Source: Daphnia carinata (taxonomy: Eukaryota; Arthropoda; Branchiopoda; Diplostraca; Daphniidae). From it: a DNA stretch of 64,000 nucleotides. Position 1 is the stretch's first letter, and every line of letters starts with the position of its first letter. Both the position numbers and the translations under genes were made by a program. The DNA lies in NCBI RefSeq assembly GCF_022539665.2, contig NC_081334.1:3224001-3288000 (forward strand). Reading direction: 5' to 3'. Shown here one piece after another: positions 59,204 through 64,000 of this stretch. A model generated the notes under the pieces. The model was not told where the DNA came from. It made no database searches and saw only the letters and a program-made list of their open reading frames with translations.

Positions 59204-62184
59204 ATGTTTTCGCGCTTTAAAGCGGATCGGAGCGGAGGCGGCGGCGGCATCGGAAGTTACGGAAGTGGTAGCAACGGTGCCGGCGGTGGCGCTGGCGGTT
59301 CGTCCCTCTCGCAAAGTTTACTCGAAGGCAATGCCATCACGACTTTTTTCGAAATCGGCCGACAAACAGCCACGGCCGGACCGGGATACCTTTGGAAAGT
59401 TCACGACGCCTATCGTAAGAGCGATGGCAAAGTACGTATTTTATTATTTTATTTTATTTCCTAATGAAATTTCATTACTAATTTCAAAAAGAAAAAGATG
59501 GATGTCCTATTGTTTGCCTCGTATTCGTTTGTGCCTTGCGATGCATTATCATTCCTGTACAAGACGAGAAAGAGAGAGAAGGGTAATAGTTTTCTCGTGA
59601 TTGATGCCGTCAAGTCAATTCGATTTAGAGTTTGCACACGGATCGTGTCTGGCTTCTTTTCATCCCAACCCCTTTTTGTAGCCGGAAGTTTAGCCTGTGG
59701 GCTGCGGTGGATGGTGTTGTGAAAGCCACCATCCAAAATAGAGGCGAGCCTGTTCAAATAGTCAAAAGCGAATCCGTGATAATGTCTCGATGACGTTCGT
59801 GTGTCCTTAGAAACAGGTTGGAAGTCGTCTGAATGATACTTGCATCGTGTTTCGGCGGGGCGGGGCGAACGTGCCCAATCCCATTGAAAGCATCCAAGGC
59901 AATTTTGCATATTCATTTTCGTTTCTCTTCTCAACGAAAACGACCCGTACAAAGAGTAGAATCATTTTGTGTTTCATTCTTTTTTTTTTTTCTTTTTTTT
60001 TTAAATCAAAACACGCTGCTCCGTGAATACTTTTCCATTTTTAGCAATTCATTTTTTTTTTTTTTTTTCGAAAGGGCGGGTTTAATTTTCTCATTTGCGT
60101 TCACGCGAAGCCAATCGATTCAATCTCCATTTCTCCGCCGTTCTTTTTCTGGCTGATTGCGTTTTTCTTTTTTTCTTTTTTTTTTTGCCCTATTGGAACC
60201 GAAACGCTAAAAATAACGTCAAAATGTGTGGCGTCGTCTATTTTTCTGGCCATTCATGTGATTGACTGGGGCATTAGTCGTGAGCGGAGCGTGAAATGAA
60301 CACGGAAGAAAAAAGGTATACGCCCTTGGCCTACACACACTAGCACACAACGGGAGGGGGGGGTGAAACAAGTGCAGCTGTCGGTTGGATCGATACGGAA
60401 AAAAAAAAAAAAAAAAAAAGGGGGGGGGGAGAGCGGGATGCGTGAATAAATTAGACGGGCCCAAAAATGATATCTACTCTCTTTCTGGTTTTCTCACGAA
60501 TTTTTCACCCGTTGGGCCTGAAACTGTCGAAATCAAAACAACGTGAGGAACTTGCAATTTTTTCTTTGCCCTTTAAAAAATCAAATTTTCTTTTTGTTGT
60601 TGACATTTTTGAGAGAAAGATCAAACAGTTAGGGCAAATGACGTCAAAAGTTAACTTTGTCAAGAAGCCCGCCCTAGCGGTGACGATTCACCCATCTGTT
60701 AATACGTTACTTGGGTAACACAAGTCTCGTTACAAGTCAAATAAAAAAAAAAAAAAAGAAAAAGAAAGAAATAAGAATTAGTTTTCTTTAAAGTACTTCT
60801 TTCGGTGTGGACGCAATATTTGAAGGATTGTTAACAATACCCTCCCCCCCCCCCCTTCCCTCCCGAAAAAAAAAAAGAATGTTATTGACGTGCGTGTACA
60901 GTTAGTCGAAAGGAAGGAGCCTGTTGGAATAATGGATTACACGGGTCGTTTGTTGCCGTCAATTAGCCGGACGCAACTGCATTGGATAGGTCACGTTAAT
61001 TGCAACAAACGGGGTGGGGTGGGGGGTGGGGTAGGGTTTTGATTATTGTTGTTTTGTGCAAGTTTCGCTTTGATTTGTGATGTTGATGTGCATTATTATT
61101 ATTATTATTATATATATATATTTTTTTAAATCGCAAATGTTAGGAAGCGTCCGTATTTCTATTTGATAAGCGGACGGCGGACAAGTTGCACAAGCCGCGC
61201 CGGAAGGAAACCATTTCCGAGATGTTGAGACACGGCGTCCGCCAATTGGAGCGCTGCCGCCACCCGCGGCTCCTTCACGTTTTGCACTCGGTCGAGGAGA
61301 CGAGCGACACGCTGGCCTTCGCCACCGAGCCCGTTTCGACGTCGCTCGGCAACGTGCTCGCCGCCATCGAAGACGGCGCTGACGTTCAGCAACCGTCGGC
61401 CAGCAGCAACACGATAGCCGTTGCCGAAACGCACAACGGAAGTCGACGCAACAGCGCCCGGGACATCCGACCGAACGACGTTCAGTCCTTTCTGGATATT
61501 GAAATCAAATACGGCATTTATCAGGTAAAAACCGAGTACGTACCAAGTATTTCGGGGCGGGTGGGGTGAGGTAGTGGCTAATGGGCCAACTTTTGATAGT
61601 TCGAATCATTTTTTGTTGTTTTTTTTTCTTTGCTTGCCCTCCCTCGCTCTTTATTTCGGCGCAAATGGAGCGGAAATTCGACTCGAAATGAGGAAATCAA
61701 TCGATCGATCGCATTTTTCATTCGATCGTCTTCTTAACGATGCAATTTGATTCGTACGGGAAAAAGGGACGAATTTTTGGACGCATGAGTTGAAAATGTT
61801 CCAGTTTTTTTGTTGGTTGGCGTATCGATTGATGTCGTTTCATCGTTGGAATTGTGAGAAATCATTCTCGCTTAACTGGAACATTTTCTTGATTTTTGTT
61901 TTGTAAAATGGGAAAAGAAAGAAAAAAACAAAAAAAAAAGAAGAAGTTTTTAACGAGATGATTGATGTTGTTTGCTGGGCTTACTAACGGCTTTGCTCGG
62001 TGAGATTGAGCCGTGCGATTTGTTGATCAATAATTCTTGTATTTGTCGGTCTCATCCAAATAGTTGATCGAGGCGCTGAGTTTCCTACACATGACGGCCC
62101 ACCTGTTGCACCGAAACGTCTGCCCGGGCTCGGTCCTCGTGACGCGACGCGGCACCTGGAAACTAGCCGGCCTCGAATTCGCAG
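59204..62184 (+). CDS. SCYL2: SCY1-like protein 2 (CVAK104), first three coding exons
   Basis: This kinase-like protein of clathrin-coated vesicles acts in trans-Golgi/endosome traffic. Exons are 59204-59431, 61144-61524 and 62064-62184, phases 0/0/1; the gene continues past the right edge. I chose ATG 59204 (MFSRFKADRSG), whose MFxRFK opening parallels other SCYL2 starts; an in-frame ATG five codons upstream (59189) is the alternative. A glycine/serine-rich insert (about residues 8-35) is followed by a degenerate glycine loop (GRQTATAGPGYLWKVHDAY). EASVFLFDKRTADKL carries the lysine-bearing strand. RHGVRQLERCRHPRLLHVLH, TLAFATEPVSTSLGNVL and ALSFLHMTAHLLHRNV match the family. The catalytic HRD is HRN and DFG is replaced by GLEF, as expected for a pseudokinase. 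Introns are long (1.7 kb and 0.5 kb) and rich in T-runs. Confidence 0.88.
61011..61036 (+). repeat. G-rich run with strong quadruplex pattern
   Basis: Runs of 4, 4, 6, 4 and 3 G separated by one or two bases meet the usual G-quadruplex pattern. It lies in a SCYL2 intron about 110 bases before coding exon 2, on the transcribed-sense strand. Confidence 0.8.
61092..61121. repeat. (TTA)n passing into (TA)n
   Basis: About six TTA units followed by about six TA units, just upstream of SCYL2 coding exon 2. Confidence 0.9.
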
Positions 62185-63185
62185 GTAATAATTCAAAGTC
62201 TATTTATTTATTTTATTTTTTTTTTTCCTTCTTTTATCTTATTTAATTCTTTTAAAAGGGAGAGATTCAGACTCTTTTCTCAACGTTGACGAATTGTTAT
62301 TTTGCGACAGCTATTTTCTCGCGATGTTACAGAGTACAAACAGAAACAATTGTTTTTATTTTCGTTCTCGTGGGATGTCAATCTGCACGAGCAGCTACGC
62401 AAATTTCAAAAGCAAAAAAGCCAACAGCGAAAGGAAGTTGGGCAATAGAAAGAGAGGCCCCGTCAGTTGGTTAGGTTGAATTAAATCAGGCCCGGAACAT
62501 CATTCGGGACGTGTACGAACATTTCCGAATTTGCGAGAGTGTGTCTGCATGGGTACCCACGTTCCTTGTTTTTTTTTTTTTTTTTTTTTTTTTTTGTTTT
62601 ATTATTGTGAAAGGGAATAAGAAAGGAAACGTGGTTTTGATAGAACCGTATGTTTTAACGATGCAGTTTATTATTTTATATATATATATATAAATATTTC
62701 GCGATCGTAAAAGAATGGTGGGTGACGAGAGAAGAGGCAGTGTTAGATGACAAGAGTTTGGAATGAAATTTTGCTCCCATCCATTGATTGATTGATTGAT
62801 TGATTTATTTATTTTGTTCGAAAGGAGAGGAAAAATTGAAACTAAGTTTTGCTTCCAACTTTGGTAGGAGAGATTATTTTTTATTTTTTTTTTTTTTTCT
62901 AAAGCAAAAGAAAAATGTAGATTTATAGACGGGGGTGCATTCTGAATTTTATTTAGTTTTCTTTTCTTTTTTTATCGGTTTGCTTATCAAATCCGTCGAG
63001 TTGGAACGAACGGGACAATGTCAAAAGATCCTGGTAGGTCCCCTTCAGTGGCTATGGCAACGGTCGCATGAGTTTCTCTATCGCGTTACACGCCCGCTCA
63101 CGCGTTAACTCACATAGGGGCAAGTAGCGCGTGTAACTAATATGCTCTTTCATTTCTCTCTCTTGCTCTCTCTCTTTTTTTTTTT

Positions 63186-63210
63186 CTTCTTCTTCTTCTT
63201 CTTCTTCTTT
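63186..63210. repeat. (TTC)n microsatellite
   Basis: About eight TTC units after a T-run and (CT)n-rich sequence. Confidence 0.9.
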
Positions 63211-63374
63211 CCTCTTTCAAATTTCCTAGTGCCAACTAAGAATTAAAAAAAAAAAAAATAAAACATGACAAATCAAATATGAAACGAGTTTAAACGGCTA
63301 TCTGGCGACACGATTTGAAAAATCTTGTACGATGGTCGTTTCGAACGCAAACGGCCACCACGAGTTTGTTTGTG

Positions 63375-63398
63375 GGAGAGAGAGAGAGAGAGAGAGAG
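63375..63398. repeat. (GA)n microsatellite followed by a G-run
   Basis: About twelve GA units followed by seven or eight G. Confidence 0.9.
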
Positions 63399-63899
63399 GG
63401 GGGGGTCCTTAACGGCCGTGTACCAGCGGCGTGCGGAAGAGATGCGGAGACGCCGAAAAAGAAATCAATAACTTACCTTGCCCACCTATATATGCGCAGC
63501 TGGTCCCGCTGATCTCGTTTATTTTTCTTATTTTTTCTTGTTTGCCTACATGGGCGACATGCAAGGCGAGATGTTTATCCTAGAGCTCTCTTTCACCAAT
63601 CGATCTCGAGAAAAAAAAAAAAAAAAAGCTTTCCGTTTCCTTGGCATTTCTGTTGTTGTTTTCTTCTGCTTTCAACTTCCGTTCTTTATTGCGGAATTGT
63701 TCTATCGAGTCTTGTGCGTATCCGACAACGACAAAACTTTGGGTCCCGCTCCTCCTCCGCCTTCCGATCGTCAAAGTCGGTTGGAAAATGTTGGGACAAA
63801 AGATCGAAAACAAAAAAAAAAAACAATTCTATTTCGTGGCGATGGAATGGCTGATTATAGATGGCACTGCGTGAAGTTGAACGAGTTCGCTAAATGTCG

Positions 63900-63960
63900 G
63901 CTCTCTCTCTCTCTCGCTCTCTCCCCGCCTGCTATAAATAGTCTAGAGAAACTTTGTTGA
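63900..63960 (+). promoter_or_regulatory. Candidate TATA promoter with upstream (CT)n
   Basis: CTATAAATAG at 63,932-63,941 is a near-consensus TATA box. A (CT)n/GAGA-type tract at 63,900-63,922 lies just upstream. It would be an alternative SCYL2 promoter or belong to a transcript beyond the edge. No transcript can be traced, so this is weak. Confidence 0.3.
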
Positions 63961-64000
63961 CTTGAGTTTGTATTTATAGACATTGTCGCGGCATGTGACG

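Larger units (their letters stand above)
62185..64000. other. SCYL2 intron 3 (incomplete), low-complexity
   Basis: No further SCYL2 exon is visible before the window ends. The stretch holds a 27-base T-run (62,569-62,595), a TA tract (near 62,677-62,690), a (TTC)n array (63,186-63,210) and a (GA)n array (63,375-63,398). Open frames here are not supported. Confidence 0.6.

Noticed and set aside
53952..63398. Simple tandem arrays as CRISPR-like or satellite structures.
   Set aside because: They are mono-, di- and trinucleotide microsatellites without spacers.
63478..63960. A 160-codon plus-strand open frame near the right edge.
   Set aside because: It contains an A-run, CT repeats and a TATA-like site, with no domain. 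It lies in a SCYL2 intron.

Overview
The window is nuclear DNA of an arthropod, most likely a cladoceran crustacean such as Daphnia. It has short introns (mostly 50-90 bases) with GT/AG borders, tightly packed genes on both strands, and clear animal orthologues: POLD1, DFFB, NUP188, PIP5K1, caveolin, BIRC6, GGT and SCYL2. It also has small clade-specific secreted and membrane genes. The genus is inferred from gene structure and composition; no marker in the window proves it. I see no rRNA, tRNA, CRISPR array or intact mobile element.

Region 1 (1-17,743) is an old tandem duplication of a POLD1 - DFFB - NUP188 block. Copy 1 holds POLD1 (3' end beyond the window), an intact DFFB nuclease gene, and a broken 3' relic of NUP188 ending at 6,552. 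Copy 2 holds a complete POLD1, has lost DFFB, and keeps the complete NUP188. The two POLD1 genes are a mosaic: some tracts are nearly identical even in introns and sit between clearly diverged tracts, which points to gene conversion.

Region 2 (18,177-31,700) holds a type I PIP5K, a small one-pass membrane protein gene, a pair of short loci that share a strongly conserved promoter but little coding sequence, an intronless 431-residue secreted coiled-coil glycoprotein, and a five-exon caveolin gene. Small one-pass membrane proteins flank the caveolin; two of them are clear paralogues and a third is a weaker match.

Region 3 (31,730-50,687) holds a complete BIRC6/BRUCE gene (about 32 exons, about 4,640 codons), with an N-terminal WD40-like region, a BIR domain, a C-terminal UBC domain and a very acidic tail. 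It is interrupted by two apparent single-base frameshifts. A gamma-glutamyltranspeptidase gene converges on it from the minus strand.

Region 4 (50,688-64,000) is gene-poor and packed with homopolymers, microsatellites and G-runs. It holds the first three coding exons of SCYL2, a kinase-like protein, with a candidate TATA promoter and non-coding first exon about 2.5 kb upstream. The rest of SCYL2 lies past the right edge.

The genes do not form one pathway. POLD1, DFFB and NUP188 are nuclear (replication, apoptotic DNA cleavage, nuclear pore). BIRC6 and DFFB both belong to apoptosis. Caveolin, PIP5K1 and SCYL2 act at membranes or in vesicle traffic.
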